From Alphaproteobacteria bacterium (lineage in GTDB: Bacteria; Pseudomonadota; Alphaproteobacteria; Ferrovibrionales; Ferrovibrionaceae): a stretch of DNA of 32,140 nt. The position numbers and the translations under genes were made by a program. Below are positions 24,632 through 32,140 of the stretch, piece by piece; the stretch's first letter is position 1; every line of letters starts with the position of its first letter. Location of the stretch: NCBI GenBank assembly GCA_026126165.1, contig JAHCJR010000031.1, forward strand, positions 1 to 32,140. Reading direction: 5' to 3'. The notes beneath the pieces were generated by a model. The model had not been told where the DNA came from and did no database searches. It was given only the letters and a program-made list of their open reading frames with translations.

Positions 24632-25450
24632 ATGACGGCGGCAGCTATGTTCAAGCGTCTTCGAGATGATATCGACTCGATAATGGCCCGCGATCCCTCG
24701 GCCCGTTCCCGGCTGGAGGTGTTGCTGTGCTTCCCCGGGCTGCATGCGGTGATGTTTCATCGTCCCGCTCACTGGCTGTGGGAGAACGGCTTCCGGACCC
24801 CGGCGCGTTTCATCGCCAATGTCAGCCGCATCCTGACCGGTATCGACATTCACCCCGGCGCCACCATCGGCCGGCGGCTCTTTATCGATCATGGCGTGGG
24901 CACCGTGATCGGCGAAACCGCCGAGATCGGCGATGGCGTCACCATGTATCAGGACGTGACGCTGGGCGGCACCTCGCCTTCGGTGAATGCCCGTGCCCAG
25001 GTCAATCTGAAGCGGCATCCGACGGTCCGGGACAATGCCATCGTGAGTTCCGGGGCGCAGGTGCTGGGACCGATCACGGTCGGCGAGGGCGCGATCGTCG
25101 GAGCCAACGCGGTGGTGCTGAAGGACGTGCCCGATCAGGCGCGCGTCGTCGGCATTCCGGCGCGCGCCGTGGGCAAGCCGAAAGCGCCCCCGAGCGAGGA
25201 ATTCTGCCCCTATGGCGTCACCGGCGAGGTGGTCGATCCGCAGGCGCGCCTGATCGAGAGCCTGACCGAGCGTCTGCATGCGTTGAACGCGCGGGTCGGA
25301 CAACTCGAGCAGTTGCTGGCCGCGCGTGGCGGTGCGACGGCGGGGCACGGCGGCGAGGCGGTCGATGCACTGAACGGCAATGGAGCGGCACAGCAGCATC
25401 GCGACGCGGCCCTGAGCGAACTCGAGCAGGCGCCGGGCAGTCGGTCATGA
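24632..25450 (+). CDS. cysE: Serine O-acetyltransferase
   Basis: CysE makes O-acetylserine from serine and acetyl-CoA, the committed step toward cysteine. The 272-residue protein has a short N-terminal helical part ([18 protein letters not shown]). A left-handed beta-helix of hexapeptide repeats follows, with the catalytic-region [10 protein letters not shown] and [19 protein letters not shown], then [17 protein letters not shown]. It is the shorter EpsC-like type lacking the large E. coli N-terminal domain, with an added C-terminal helical, coiled-coil-like tail rich in Leu, Glu and Ala. ATG 24632 is chosen because GGAG lies 7 bases upstream. It is the first gene of the Fe-S operon, 16 bases before iscR, which ties cysteine supply to sulfur use. 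Confidence 0.93.
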   Translation: MTAAAMFKRLRDDIDSIMARDPSARSRLEVLLCFPGLHAVMFHRPAHWLWENGFRTPARFIANVSRILTGIDIHPGATIGRRLFIDHGVGTVIGETAEIGDGVTMYQDVTLGGTSPSVNARAQVNLKRHPTVRDNAIVSSGAQVLGPITVGEGAIVGANAVVLKDVPDQARVVGIPARAVGKPKAPPSEEFCPYGVTGEVVDPQARLIESLTERLHALNARVGQLEQLLAARGGATAGHGGEAVDALNGNGAAQQHRDAALSELEQAPGSRS

Positions 25451-25466
25451 TGGAAGGAGTGGCAAG

Positions 25467-25970
25467 GTGAAACTCAGTACCAGGGGACGCTACGCCGTCA
25501 TGGCGATGGCGGATCTCGCGGCGCACAGCAACGGCCGGCCGATCTCGCTCGCCGATATCGCCGGACGGCAGGAGATTTCACTGTCCTACCTGGAACAGCT
25601 CTTCGGCCGACTGCGAAAGGGCGGGCTGGTGCGCAGCGTGCGCGGGCCGGGCGGCGGCTATCTGCTCGGACGTTCCTCGCAGGAAACACGCATCGCCGAC
25701 ATCGTGCTGGCGGTGGACGAACCGATCCGGGCGACGCGGTGCAAGAGCGGCAGTCCGAAGGGCTGCCACGGCAATTCCGGGCGTTGCCTCACCCATGACC
25801 TGTGGGAGGAGCTGGGCAATCACATCCATCTCTTCCTCAACTCTGTCTCGCTGGCCGACGTGGTCGGGCGGCGGGTGCTCGGCGCCAGCGGTGAATTGCA
25901 TCGCGGCGAACCGCTCGCGGGGGCTGAGGACGGTCAGGACGGCGCGCCCGTCTCGATCGCGGCGCAGTGA
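25467..25970 (+). CDS. iscR: Rrf2-family Fe-S sensing regulator IscR
   Basis: IscR is a winged-helix repressor that binds a [2Fe-2S] cluster and lowers expression of Fe-S assembly genes when clusters are plentiful. The 167-residue protein starts MKLSTRGRYAVMAMADLA. It has the recognition segment (ISLSYLEQLFGRLRKGGLVRS) and the wing RGPGGGYLLGR. Cluster ligands C92, C100 and C107 plus H110 (CLTHDLW) are all present, but the spacing is C-x7-C-x6-C instead of the x5/x5 of E. coli. The start is GTG 25467, supported by AAGGAG 8 bases upstream. Its gene follows cysE and precedes the two desulfurases; the operator-like palindrome before cysE is its likely target. Confidence 0.93.
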   Translation: MKLSTRGRYAVMAMADLAAHSNGRPISLADIAGRQEISLSYLEQLFGRLRKGGLVRSVRGPGGGYLLGRSSQETRIADIVLAVDEPIRATRCKSGSPKGCHGNSGRCLTHDLWEELGNHIHLFLNSVSLADVVGRRVLGASGELHRGEPLAGAEDGQDGAPVSIAAQ

Positions 25971-26004
25971 GAGCCGGCAGCCAGGCGGATGCGCGCACGG
26001 AACG

Positions 26005-27129
26005 ATGAACATGGCCTATCTCGATTATAACGCGACCGCACCGCTTCGCCCCGAAGCGCGTCGCGCCATGCTGGAGGCGGCCGAGGCCGGCGGCAATGCA
26101 TCCTCGGTGCATGCCGGCGGGCGGCGCGCGCGGCGCATGATCGAGGAGGCGCGCGAGAGGGTCGCGATGCTGCTCGGCGCGAGACCTGACGAGGTGGTGT
26201 TCACCTCGGGCGGCACCGAGGCGAACCATCTGGCGCTGCTCGGCGCCGGGGCGGACCGGGTGCTGGTCGGCGCGACGGAGCATGATTCGGTCCGCCTCGC
26301 CCGCGCGGATGCGCAAGCGCTGCCGGTCGATGGTTCGGGCCAGATCGCGCTGGAGAAACTCGACGCGGCGCTGACGGAGAGTGCGGGCCGGGCGCTGGTT
26401 TCGGTGATGCTGGCCAACAACGAGACCGGCGTGATCCAGCCCGTCGCCGAGGTGGCGCGGGTCGCGCGGCGGCATGGCGCGCTGGTGCATTGCGACGCGG
26501 TTCAGGCGATCGGCAAGATCGCCGTCGATCTGCGGGCCCTGGATGTCGACTTCCTGAGCCTGAGCGGCCACAAGCTTGGCGGGCCGCAGGGGGTCGGCGC
26601 GTTGCTGGTGCGGGACGGCCGCATGCTCGAGCCGCTGTTGCGCGGTGGCGGCCAGGAATTCGGCCGCCGCGCGGGAACCGAGAACCTGCCCGGCATCGCC
26701 GGCATGGCCGCCGCCCTCGCCGCCGCCCTTCGCGATCTCGCCGCCATGGACACGCTGGCGCGGCTGCGCGATGGCATGGAGGCGCGGCTTGCCGCGCTAT
26801 GCCCGGAGTTGCGGGTCTGGGGAAGGGGCGCACCGAGACTTGCCAATACGAGTTGCCTTGCCATGCCCGGCACCCTCGCCGAGACGCAGGTCATGGCGCT
26901 CGATCTGGCCGGCATCGAGGTCAGCGCCGGCGCCGCCTGCTCCTCGGGCAAGGTCCGCCCCTCCCATGTGCTGCGGGCCATGGGGGCAGGCGAGCGCGAG
27001 GCGCGCGAGGCGATCCGCGTGAGCCTGGGCTGGGCCAGCGCGGAGGATGACGTGGAACGGTTTGTCGCGGCGTGGGCCGCGCTCTACATGCGGACCGGCG
27101 GGCAGGCGGCGCGCGTCGCCGCGGCCTGA
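26005..27129 (+). CDS. Cysteine desulfurase, NifS/IscS-like (first of two)
   Basis: This PLP enzyme (374 residues) would convert cysteine to alanine and a protein-bound persulfide. It has [14 protein letters not shown] at the N-terminus, [33 protein letters not shown], the Schiff-base Lys190 ([12 protein letters not shown]) and [11 protein letters not shown]. The active-site loop is [17 protein letters not shown] with nucleophile Cys312. All catalytic residues are intact, so this is not a decayed copy. It clearly differs from the IscS encoded 31 bases downstream. The loop continues [11 protein letters not shown] instead of the [11 protein letters not shown] of IscS, as in NifS-type group I enzymes. 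The start could be ATG 26005 or 26011. Its sulfur acceptor is unknown. Confidence 0.92.
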   Translation: MNMAYLDYNATAPLRPEARRAMLEAAEAGGNASSVHAGGRRARRMIEEARERVAMLLGARPDEVVFTSGGTEANHLALLGAGADRVLVGATEHDSVRLARADAQALPVDGSGQIALEKLDAALTESAGRALVSVMLANNETGVIQPVAEVARVARRHGALVHCDAVQAIGKIAVDLRALDVDFLSLSGHKLGGPQGVGALLVRDGRMLEPLLRGGGQEFGRRAGTENLPGIAGMAAALAAALRDLAAMDTLARLRDGMEARLAALCPELRVWGRGAPRLANTSCLAMPGTLAETQVMALDLAGIEVSAGAACSSGKVRPSHVLRAMGAGEREAREAIRVSLGWASAEDDVERFVAAWAALYMRTGGQAARVAAA

Positions 27130-27160
27130 GACGGCCGGCGGAAATTTCAGGGTGGTGCGG

Positions 27161-28399
27161 ATGAACGAGATGAGTGGACGAGCCAACATAAAGACGCCGA
27201 TCTATCTGGACTATCAGGCGACGACGCCGATGGACCCACGCGTGCTGGATGCGATGATGCCTTTCTTCACGACGAAGTTCGGCAATCCGCATTCGCGCAG
27301 CCATTCCTTCGGCTGGGAGGCCGAGGAAGCCGTCGAACAGGCACGTGGCCAGGTCGCGCATCTGATCGGCGCCGACGAGAAGGAGATCATCTTCACCTCC
27401 GGCGCGACAGAGTCGAACAACCTTGCCCTGAAAGGCGTGGCACGCTTCTACAAGGATCGGCGCAACCACATCGTGACGGTGGTGACGGAACACAAATGCG
27501 TGCTCGATACCTGCCGCCATCTCCAGCAGGAAGGCTTCGACGTCACCTATCTGAAGGTCGACAACCACGGACTGATCGATCTCGACGAACTGCGCGCGGC
27601 GGTGACGGAGCGGACCGTCGTCGTTTCGGTGATGGCGGTGAACAACGAGATCGGCGTCATCCAGCCGCTCGAGGAGATCGGCCGCATCTGCCGCGAAAAG
27701 GGCGCCTTCTTCCATACCGACGCGGCACAGGCGGTGGGCAAGATTCCGCTCGACGTGAACCGGATGAACATCGACCTGATGAGCATCTCCGGTCACAAGA
27801 TTTATGGTCCCAAGGGTGTCGGCGCACTTTTCATCCGCCGCAAGCCCCGCGTCCGGCTGGAGCCTCTCTTTTCCGGCGGCGGGCAGGAACGCGGCTTCCG
27901 CTCGGGCACGCTCGCGCCGGCACTCTGCGTCGGTCTCGGCACCGCCTGCGCCATTGCCGAAAGGGAGATGGGGCAGGACAACGAACGCGTCCGCGCCCTC
28001 TCGGAACGCTTCCTGAAGGGCGTGCGGGAGAAGGTTCCGGAGGTCTATCTCAACGGCCACGCGGAGCGTCGCTATCCCGGTAATCTCAACCTGAGCTTTG
28101 CCTATGTCGAGGGCGAGAGCATGCTGATGGGGATCAAGGAACTGGCGGTCTCGTCCGGGTCGGCCTGCACCTCCGCCTCGCTGGAGCCCTCCTACGTCCT
28201 GCGCGCCATAGGGGTCGACGAGGAGATGGCGCATACCTCCATCCGCTTCGGTTTCGGCCGGTTCACCACCGAGGCGGAGATCGATTTCGCCATACAGACG
28301 GTGGCGGAGCGGGTCGGCAAGCTCAGGGAGATGAGCCCGCTCTGGGAGATGGCCCAGGAGGGCATCGACCTGAAATCCATCGAGTGGGCCGGCCACTGA
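27161..28399 (+). CDS. iscS: Cysteine desulfurase IscS
   Basis: IscS takes sulfur from cysteine and delivers it as persulfide to IscU for Fe-S assembly, and usually also to tRNA thiolation. The 412-residue protein has [59 protein letters not shown], Lys213 ([12 protein letters not shown]) and RSGTLAP. The flexible loop [19 protein letters not shown] carries Cys336. The C-terminal IEWAGH region is conserved and in known IscS helps bind IscU. AGGGTGG lies 5 bases before ATG 27161. The gene is separated by 31 bases from the first desulfurase and by 72 from iscU, its scaffold partner. Confidence 0.96.
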   Translation: MNEMSGRANIKTPIYLDYQATTPMDPRVLDAMMPFFTTKFGNPHSRSHSFGWEAEEAVEQARGQVAHLIGADEKEIIFTSGATESNNLALKGVARFYKDRRNHIVTVVTEHKCVLDTCRHLQQEGFDVTYLKVDNHGLIDLDELRAAVTERTVVVSVMAVNNEIGVIQPLEEIGRICREKGAFFHTDAAQAVGKIPLDVNRMNIDLMSISGHKIYGPKGVGALFIRRKPRVRLEPLFSGGGQERGFRSGTLAPALCVGLGTACAIAEREMGQDNERVRALSERFLKGVREKVPEVYLNGHAERRYPGNLNLSFAYVEGESMLMGIKELAVSSGSACTSASLEPSYVLRAIGVDEEMAHTSIRFGFGRFTTEAEIDFAIQTVAERVGKLREMSPLWEMAQEGIDLKSIEWAGH

Positions 28400-28471
28400 A
28401 TCGTGACGGGAAATCACTGGACACGGGGCTTTCGCGCCCTTAACTGAAGGACCGACCAAGGGAGTACTGCA

Positions 28472-28888
28472 ATGGCTTACAGTGACAAGGTCGTCGATCA
28501 TTACGAGAATCCGCGCAACGTCGGCTCGTTCGAAAAGGGCGATCAGGCGGTCGGCACCGGGCTGGTCGGCGCGCCGGCCTGTGGCGACGTCATGAAGCTG
28601 CAGATCAAGGTGAACGAGGCCGGCATCATCGAGGATGCCAAGTTCAAGACCTTCGGCTGTGGCTCCGCCATCGCCTCGTCGAGCCTGGTGACCGAATGGG
28701 TCAAGGGCAAGACGCTCGACCAGGCGGAGGCGATCAAGAATACCGAGATCGCCCAGCATCTGGCACTGCCACCGGTGAAGATCCACTGCTCGGTCCTGGC
28801 CGAGGATGCGATCAAGGCGGCGATTGCCGACTACCGCAAGAAGCGGGACGGCGCCGATACCGGAAGCAAGGCCGATACGGCGGCCTGA
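28472..28888 (+). CDS. iscU: Fe-S cluster assembly scaffold IscU
   Basis: IscU is the scaffold on which [2Fe-2S] clusters are built from IscS sulfur and iron. The 138-residue protein aligns residue for residue with E. coli IscU over the core. Cluster ligands C37 (PACGD), D39, C63 (FGCGSA), H105 and C106 are all present, and the LPPVK motif (99-103) recognised by HscA precedes IHCS. A short polar tail extends beyond residue 125. A good ribosome-binding site (GGGAG) lies about 7 bases before ATG 28472. The hscB and hscA genes downstream encode the chaperones that act on this motif, which confirms an ISC rather than SUF system. Confidence 0.97.
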   Translation: MAYSDKVVDHYENPRNVGSFEKGDQAVGTGLVGAPACGDVMKLQIKVNEAGIIEDAKFKTFGCGSAIASSSLVTEWVKGKTLDQAEAIKNTEIAQHLALPPVKIHCSVLAEDAIKAAIADYRKKRDGADTGSKADTAA

Positions 28889-28908
28889 GGCGCGAGGGAC
28901 CGAAGAAG

Positions 28909-29244
28909 ATGGCTCGGCATGCACTGAATATCACCGATAGCGCCGCCCAGCGGGTCAAGGAGCTGCTGGCGAAACGCGGCAAGCCCTCGGTCGGCGTGCG
29001 CGTCGGCATCCGGACCGCCGGCTGCTCCGGCCTTTCCTATACGCTCGAATATGCTGACGAGAAGGGCAAGTTCGACGAAGTGGTCGAGGACAAGGGTGTC
29101 ACCGTCCTGATCGATCCGAAGGCGGTGATGTTCCTGCTCGGCACCACGATGGACTGGTCGGAGGACAAGCTCAAGAAGGGCTTCGTCTTCAGCAATCCCA
29201 ACGAGAAGGGACGCTGCGGCTGCGGTGAGTCGTTCCACGTCTGA
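28909..29244 (+). CDS. iscA: A-type Fe-S carrier protein IscA
   Basis: A-type carriers receive clusters from IscU and pass them to target enzymes, notably as [4Fe-4S]. The 111-residue protein has the HesB/IscA fold with the three conserved cysteines: C39 in TAGCSG, and C103 and C105 in the C-terminal GRCGCGESF. ATG 28909 follows GAGGGACCGAAGA and is 20 bases after the iscU stop. Its place directly after iscU supports the name IscA over ErpA or SufA, which cannot be separated by motif alone. Two strong hairpins follow before hscB. Confidence 0.94.
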   Translation: MARHALNITDSAAQRVKELLAKRGKPSVGVRVGIRTAGCSGLSYTLEYADEKGKFDEVVEDKGVTVLIDPKAVMFLLGTTMDWSEDKLKKGFVFSNPNEKGRCGCGESFHV

Positions 29245-29246
29245 TG

Positions 29247-29334
29247 CGCAGCGGGCCGGCTGGCAGCCGGCCGGATGCGTCGGGCGTCCTGTTGAACCTG
29301 TGGCAGGGGGGCCGGGCCGGGCGGCGCGGCCCCC
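29247..29334 (+). other. Two intercistronic hairpins between iscA and hscB
   Basis: The 117-base gap holds two strong stem-loops. The first pairs GGCCGGCT (29254-29261) perfectly with AGCCGGCC (29265-29272), with outer CGCA/TGCG arms (29247-29250 and 29276-29279). The second pairs GGGGGCCG (29307-29314) with CGGCCCCC (29327-29334). No T-run follows either one. They could act as a partial terminator, a processing site or a 3' stabiliser splitting iscR-iscA from hscBA-fdx expression. Which of these applies is inference. Confidence 0.55.
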
Positions 29335-29361
29335 GCTTCATTGTGACGAGGGGCTGAGGTA

Positions 29362-29997
29362 GTGAGCGAGGAGCGGGCGGAGAAGGACGGCGGCGCGACT
29401 GCCATGCGCGACTGCTGGTCATGCGGCACGGCCGTCGCCATGCGCGCGCCTTTCTGTCATGCCTGCGGCGTGATCCAGGCACCGCAGCCCGTCGATCACT
29501 TCACCCGCCTCAATCTGCCGGCGCGCTTCGATCTGCAGATGGCGGATATCGAGCGGCAGTATTTTGGCTTGCAGCGCTATTTCCATCCGGACCGTTTCGC
29601 CGCCAAGCCGGCGCGCGAGCGTGCGCTCTCCTCCCAGCATGCGACCGACCTCAACGAGGCTTACGCGGTGGTGAAGGATCCGTTGCGGCGGGCGGAGTAC
29701 CTGCTCGTCCTGAAGGGACGGCCGGTCCAGGGCGATGCCTGCTCGACGATCAGCGATCCCAGGGTCCTGCTCGAGGCCATGGAGATGCGGGAAGAACTGG
29801 CCGAGGCGCAGTCGGCGACGGAGATCGAGGGCATCATCGCGCGCGTCGAGGGGGAGTGCGAGGCGGTTCTGGACGAGGTGGCCGATGCGTTCGCGCGCGA
29901 GGCGTTCGATCTGGCGGGCCGGCATTGCATCCGGCTGCGCTACCTGACCAAACTCGCCGCCGAGGCGCATGAGCGCCGGGCCAGGCTTGAGGCTTGA
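29362..29997 (+). CDS. hscB: Co-chaperone HscB with N-terminal tetracysteine finger
   Basis: HscB is the J-protein that delivers IscU to HscA and stimulates its ATPase. The 211-residue protein has a J-domain with HPD at 75-77 (LQRYFHPDRFA) and ATDLNEAYAVVKDPLRRAEYLL. A C-terminal three-helix domain that binds IscU follows. It is longer than E. coli HscB (171) because of an N-terminal segment with C18-x2-C21-x10-C32-x2-C35 (CWSCG...FCHACG), like the metal-binding finger of eukaryotic HSCB. GTG 29362 is the first start, with GAGG close upstream; ATG 29404 is the alternative and would still keep all four cysteines. It is 5 bases before the hscA ATG. Confidence 0.94.
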   Translation: MSEERAEKDGGATAMRDCWSCGTAVAMRAPFCHACGVIQAPQPVDHFTRLNLPARFDLQMADIERQYFGLQRYFHPDRFAAKPARERALSSQHATDLNEAYAVVKDPLRRAEYLLVLKGRPVQGDACSTISDPRVLLEAMEMREELAEAQSATEIEGIIARVEGECEAVLDEVADAFAREAFDLAGRHCIRLRYLTKLAAEAHERRARLEA

Positions 29998-30002
29998 GCA
30001 AT

Positions 30003-31901
30003 ATGCAGATTCTCGAAATCCACGAGCCGGGCGAAACGCCGCTCCCGCATGCCGAGGAGCGCCGGCCCGCGGTCGGTATCGATCTCGGTACGACGAACTC
30101 TCTCGTTGCCCTGTCGCAGGACCAGAAGCCGGAAGTGCTGTGCGATCCCGATGGCAGCGCGATGGTGCCCTCGGTCGTCGCCTATCCGGAGACGGGCGAG
30201 GTCCTGGTTGGGGAGCTCGCGCGTCGTCATCTGCTGGAGGAGCCGGACCTGGTGGTCAGCTCGATCAAGCGGCTGATGGGGCGCGGACCGGATGATCTCA
30301 AGCGGCTCGCCGGAACCCTGCCGTTCGAGCTGGAGCCGGCCGAGGACGGCCGCATGGTCCGCCTGCGCATCGGCGCGCGGCGCCTGACGCCGGTCGAGAT
30401 TTCCGCCGATATCCTGCGTGCCCTGAAGGCCCGGGCCGAACGCGCCCTGGGGCGCGAGATCGACCAGGCGGTGATCACCGTGCCGGCCTATTTCGACGAT
30501 GCCGCCCGCACCGCGACGCGGGATGCGGCCCGTCTCGCCGGGCTGGAGGTCCTGCGCCTGGTCAACGAGCCGACCGCTGCCGCGCTGGCCTATGGCCTCG
30601 ATCAGGGTGCGGAGGGGCTTTATGCGATCTACGACCTGGGCGGCGGCACTTTCGACGTCTCGATCCTGCGTCTCGAGAAGGGGGTCTTCCAGGTTCTGGC
30701 GACCGGCGGCGATGCGGCGTTGGGCGGCGACGATTTCGATCATGCGATAGCAGAGCGCTTCCTGGCGGAGCGGGCGCGCCAGTTGGGCGCGGAGAAGCTC
30801 TCGGTGGCTGCGACCAAGCAGGCGCTGGTCACCGCGCGCCTCGCGAAGGAATGTCTCACCGACCGCACCCAGGGCGAATGGGTGCTCGATCTCGACGGGC
30901 GGACCTCGCGTCACCGGCTCGATGCAGGATCATTCGAGGCCCTGGTGGCACCGCTGGTCGAGCGCACCATCGCCACCGCCAAGCGGGTGCTCTTCGATGC
31001 CCGGCTCAAGCCGCAGGACGTGCGGGGCGTGGTCATGGTTGGCGGTTCGACACGGGTGCCGCTGGTCCGCCGCAAGGTGGCGGAGCTGTTCGGCCGCGAG
31101 CCGCTGGCGAATATCGATCCCGATCAGGTTGTGGCGCTGGGCGCCGCGCTGCAGGCGGAGGCGCTGACGCACGGCTCGGACACGTTGCTGCTCGACGTCA
31201 CGCCGCTCTCGCTCGGCATCGAGACAATGGGCGGACTGGTCGAAAAGGTCATCCATCGCAATTCGACCATCCCGGTGGCGCGGGCGCAGGAATTCACCAC
31301 CTACCAGGACGGCCAGTCGGCCATGCTGATCCACGTGGTGCAGGGCGAGCGCGAGATGGCCCGCCAGAACCGGTCGCTGGCCCGCTTCGAGTTGCGTGGC
31401 ATTCCGCCGATGGTGGCCGGTGCCGCGCGTATTCGCGTCAGCTTCGCGGTGGATGCGGACGGGCTGCTCACCGTGAGCGCCGAGGAAAAGACCACCGGTG
31501 TCGCTGCCCATGTCGAGGTGAAGCCGTCCTATGGCCTTACCGAGGAGGAGATGGCCGCCATGCTGCGCGAAAGCATGGAACATGCGCGCGAGGACATGGA
31601 GGCGCGCCTGCTCGCCGAGGCGCGCGTCTCGGCCGACCGGGTCCTGCTCGCCCTGCGCGGCGCGCTGCGCGCCGATGGCGGTCTGCTCGACGGCGCCGAG
31701 CGCGATGCGATCGACGCGGCCGTGGCGAAGCTCGAACGGTCGAAGGAAGGCGAGGACCGCGGCGCGATTCAGGATGCGATCGAGGAACTCGATCGCGCGA
31801 CGCAGGATTTCGCCGCCCGTCGGATGGACCGCAACATCGCGGCCGCGCTGAAGGGCGTATCGGTCGATCAGCTCGGCCGCAAGACGGGGTCGGGCGAATG
31901 A
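30003..31901 (+). CDS. hscA: Fe-S assembly Hsp70 chaperone HscA
   Basis: HscA is the specialised Hsp70 that binds the LPPVK motif of IscU and, using ATP, promotes release of the cluster to acceptors. The 632-residue protein has an ATPase domain with [47 protein letters not shown] and [10 protein letters not shown]. The interdomain linker [14 protein letters not shown] and a substrate-binding domain follow. It is close to E. coli HscA (616) and shorter at the C-terminus than DnaK, without the DnaK-type acidic tail, which agrees with HscA. A TTG at 29994 would overlap the hscB stop; ATG 30003 has better spacing from the GAGG at about 29988. Confidence 0.96.
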   Translation: MQILEIHEPGETPLPHAEERRPAVGIDLGTTNSLVALSQDQKPEVLCDPDGSAMVPSVVAYPETGEVLVGELARRHLLEEPDLVVSSIKRLMGRGPDDLKRLAGTLPFELEPAEDGRMVRLRIGARRLTPVEISADILRALKARAERALGREIDQAVITVPAYFDDAARTATRDAARLAGLEVLRLVNEPTAAALAYGLDQGAEGLYAIYDLGGGTFDVSILRLEKGVFQVLATGGDAALGGDDFDHAIAERFLAERARQLGAEKLSVAATKQALVTARLAKECLTDRTQGEWVLDLDGRTSRHRLDAGSFEALVAPLVERTIATAKRVLFDARLKPQDVRGVVMVGGSTRVPLVRRKVAELFGREPLANIDPDQVVALGAALQAEALTHGSDTLLLDVTPLSLGIETMGGLVEKVIHRNSTIPVARAQEFTTYQDGQSAMLIHVVQGEREMARQNRSLARFELRGIPPMVAGAARIRVSFAVDADGLLTVSAEEKTTGVAAHVEVKPSYGLTEEEMAAMLRESMEHAREDMEARLLAEARVSADRVLLALRGALRADGGLLDGAERDAIDAAVAKLERSKEGEDRGAIQDAIEELDRATQDFAARRMDRNIAAALKGVSVDQLGRKTGSGE

Positions 31902-31938
31902 CGGGGTTGGAAGGTTTTACTGGCGAGGAGCAGGCTGG

Positions 31939-32140
31939 ATGCCCAAGATGACGTTCATCAGTCCCGACGGCAAGCGCACGGAAGTGGAGGCGCCGGTCGG
32001 ATTATCGGTGCTCGAGATCGCGCACCGCAACAATATCGACCTGGAGGGCGCCTGCGAGGGCTCGCTCGCCTGCTCGACCTGCCATGTCATCGTCGATCCG
32101 GAGGATTTCGACCGGCTCAGCGAGCCGAAGGAGGAAGAGG
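31939..32140 (+). CDS. fdx: ISC [2Fe-2S] ferredoxin (cut by window edge)
   Basis: This adrenodoxin-type ferredoxin supplies electrons for Fe-S assembly. The first 67 codons are in the window. They read [18 protein letters not shown], then the cluster loop with C39, C45 and C48 ([10 protein letters not shown], spacing x5 and x2), followed by [11 protein letters not shown]. The fourth cysteine lies beyond the right edge. GAGGAG sits about 9 bases before ATG 31939, and the gene starts 37 bases after hscA. Position and the loop spacing match the Fdx of ISC operons. Confidence 0.94.
   Translation, partial: MPKMTFISPDGKRTEVEAPVGLSVLEIAHRNNIDLEGACEGSLACSTCHVIVDPEDFDRLSEPKEEE

Noticed and set aside
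26921..28924. Minus-strand open frame of 667 codons opposite the desulfurase and iscS genes
   Set aside because: It is a mirror of strongly conserved iscS/iscU coding sequence, with no motif of its own.
1..32140. Mobile elements, CRISPR arrays, tRNA and rRNA genes, prophage or defence genes
   Set aside because: No transposase, integrase, spaced direct repeats, cloverleaf-like sequences or rRNA segments were recognised. The gene set is core housekeeping throughout.

Overview
The window is a 32 kb stretch of a high-GC bacterial chromosome. It is densely packed with housekeeping genes and looks alphaproteobacterial. The main grounds are: the rne - amiC - PBP1A - prfB block; an RNase E whose C-terminus carries a GWW motif; a tyrS/anmK divergent pair; and an alphaproteobacterial-style Rrf2/IscR protein. 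A complete ISC iron-sulfur operon (rather than SUF) suggests a Rhodospirillales-like lineage. That placement is inference from gene content and order, not from a phylogenetic marker.

Layout. At 1-2.6 kb lie a divergent gamma-glutamyltranspeptidase-family lipoprotein, which enters from the left edge, and a class I aminotransferase. At 2.6-5.4 kb is rne on the minus strand, ended by a perfect 16-bp palindrome shared with the convergent aminotransferase gene. About 570 bases without a gene separate rne from a plus-strand cell-wall and translation block: AmiC-type amidase, PBP1A and prfB. prfB contains a textbook programmed +1 frameshift. At 11-12.2 kb is a minus-strand M23 endopeptidase anchored by one membrane helix. 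It is divergent from a PlsB-like acyltransferase that is translationally coupled to an alpha/beta hydrolase. At 14.6-18.1 kb bcp and glnE run on the minus strand, and divergent from them is a 1055-residue AsmA/YhdP-type protein. tyrS (minus) and anmK (plus) follow, then a minus-strand COG2945-like hydrolase.

From 24.5 kb to the right edge is one long plus-strand operon for sulfur mobilisation and Fe-S assembly: cysE, iscR, a first cysteine desulfurase, iscS, iscU, iscA, hscB, hscA and fdx (cut by the window edge). CysE would supply O-acetylserine for cysteine. The desulfurases take sulfur from cysteine, IscU is the scaffold, HscB/HscA drive cluster release, ferredoxin gives electrons, and IscR senses cluster status. 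A 17-base inverted repeat sits on the -35 region of the promoter in front of cysE and is a good candidate operator for IscR.

I saw no insertion sequences, prophage genes, CRISPR arrays, tRNA or rRNA genes. The points most worth a second look are the IscR-box-like operator placing cysE under Fe-S control, the tandem cysteine desulfurases, the HscB with a mitochondrial-style tetracysteine finger, the two hairpins between iscA and hscB, and the GGT homologue with altered active-site residues.
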